Shown piece by piece: positions 63,963 to 64,000 of a stretch of DNA of 64,000 nt. The DNA is from Antedon mediterranea (lineage: Eukaryota > Echinodermata > Crinoidea > Comatulida > Antedonidae). The notes beneath the pieces were generated by a model. The model did not search any database, was not told where the DNA came from, and saw nothing but the letters and a program-made list of their open reading frames with translations. The stretch is taken from the NCBI RefSeq assembly GCF_964355755.1, contig NC_092677.1, positions 27,126,101 to 27,190,100 on the forward strand, written 5' to 3'. The translations under genes and the position numbers were made by a program. Within the stretch, counting starts at the first letter, position 1; each line of letters begins with the position of its first letter.

Positions 63963-64000
63963 TTGAAATGTGTATTTTATTACTTTACTTAATATATCTT

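Noticed and set aside
63950-63965. Splice donor at ccag|gttagt instead of the stop codon
   Set aside because: The stop TAG at 63960-63962 is exactly where dynein heavy chains end after the W-x-L-x-G block. A further exon cannot be excluded because the window ends 38 bp later.

Overview
The window is eukaryotic nuclear DNA. It is AT-rich, its genes are split by short GT-AG introns, tRNA- and 5S-derived retroposons are present, and dozens of small inverted-repeat elements fill the introns. The gene content (TPX2, anamorsin, mitochondrial peptide deformylase, a ciliary-type dynein heavy chain) and the frequent 'taggcctag' words fit a marine invertebrate deuterostome, most likely an echinoderm. 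That placement is inference only.

Layout. (1) 1-890: a possible 5' exon of an unrecognised minus-strand gene, followed by a MITE. (2) 2130-8765, minus: TPX2, 13 coding exons, 992 codons. (3) 8766-9833: a head-to-head promoter region. (4) 9834-12228, plus: CIAPIN1/anamorsin, 9 coding exons, 291 codons. (5) 12824-13844, minus: mitochondrial peptide deformylase, 2 coding exons, 232 codons, with a degenerate copy of its last exon just downstream. (6) 13845-16702: a second head-to-head region, including a G-rich 23-bp minisatellite that probably lies in the first intron of the next gene. (7) 16703-63962, plus: a very large dynein heavy chain. I assembled 91 exons by hand. All phases close, giving 16,098 nt (5,365 codons plus stop), and the stop falls where dynein heavy chains normally end.

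The most interesting item is this dynein. Its first AAA module, the main ATPase of every working dynein, has lost both its Walker A motif (GTNWNSRI in place of GPAGTGKT) and its Walker B acids (CFNNLNH in place of CFDEFNR). The P-loops of AAA2 and AAA3 are intact, and the AAA4 P-loop is degenerate. The linker, stalk, microtubule-binding domain and C-terminal region are all retained. This is a pseudo-motor heavy chain, best matched to DNHD1 (dynein heavy chain domain-containing 1), rather than a pseudogene, because more than 16 kb of coding sequence is open.

The introns carry 26 copies or fragments of one 130-160 bp MITE family (ends AAAGCTCTGTCTACACTATC), at least six other palindromic families, three tRNA-derived SINE families, one 5S rRNA-derived SINE, a LINE 3' end, and seven notable tandem arrays (units of 9, 23, 39, 53, 54, 59 and about 92 bp).

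Gene functions are unrelated: spindle assembly (TPX2), cytosolic Fe-S cluster assembly (CIAPIN1), mitochondrial N-terminal processing (PDF) and cilia/flagella (dynein). Exon borders were read by eye from splice consensus, phase and family similarity. No database search was possible.
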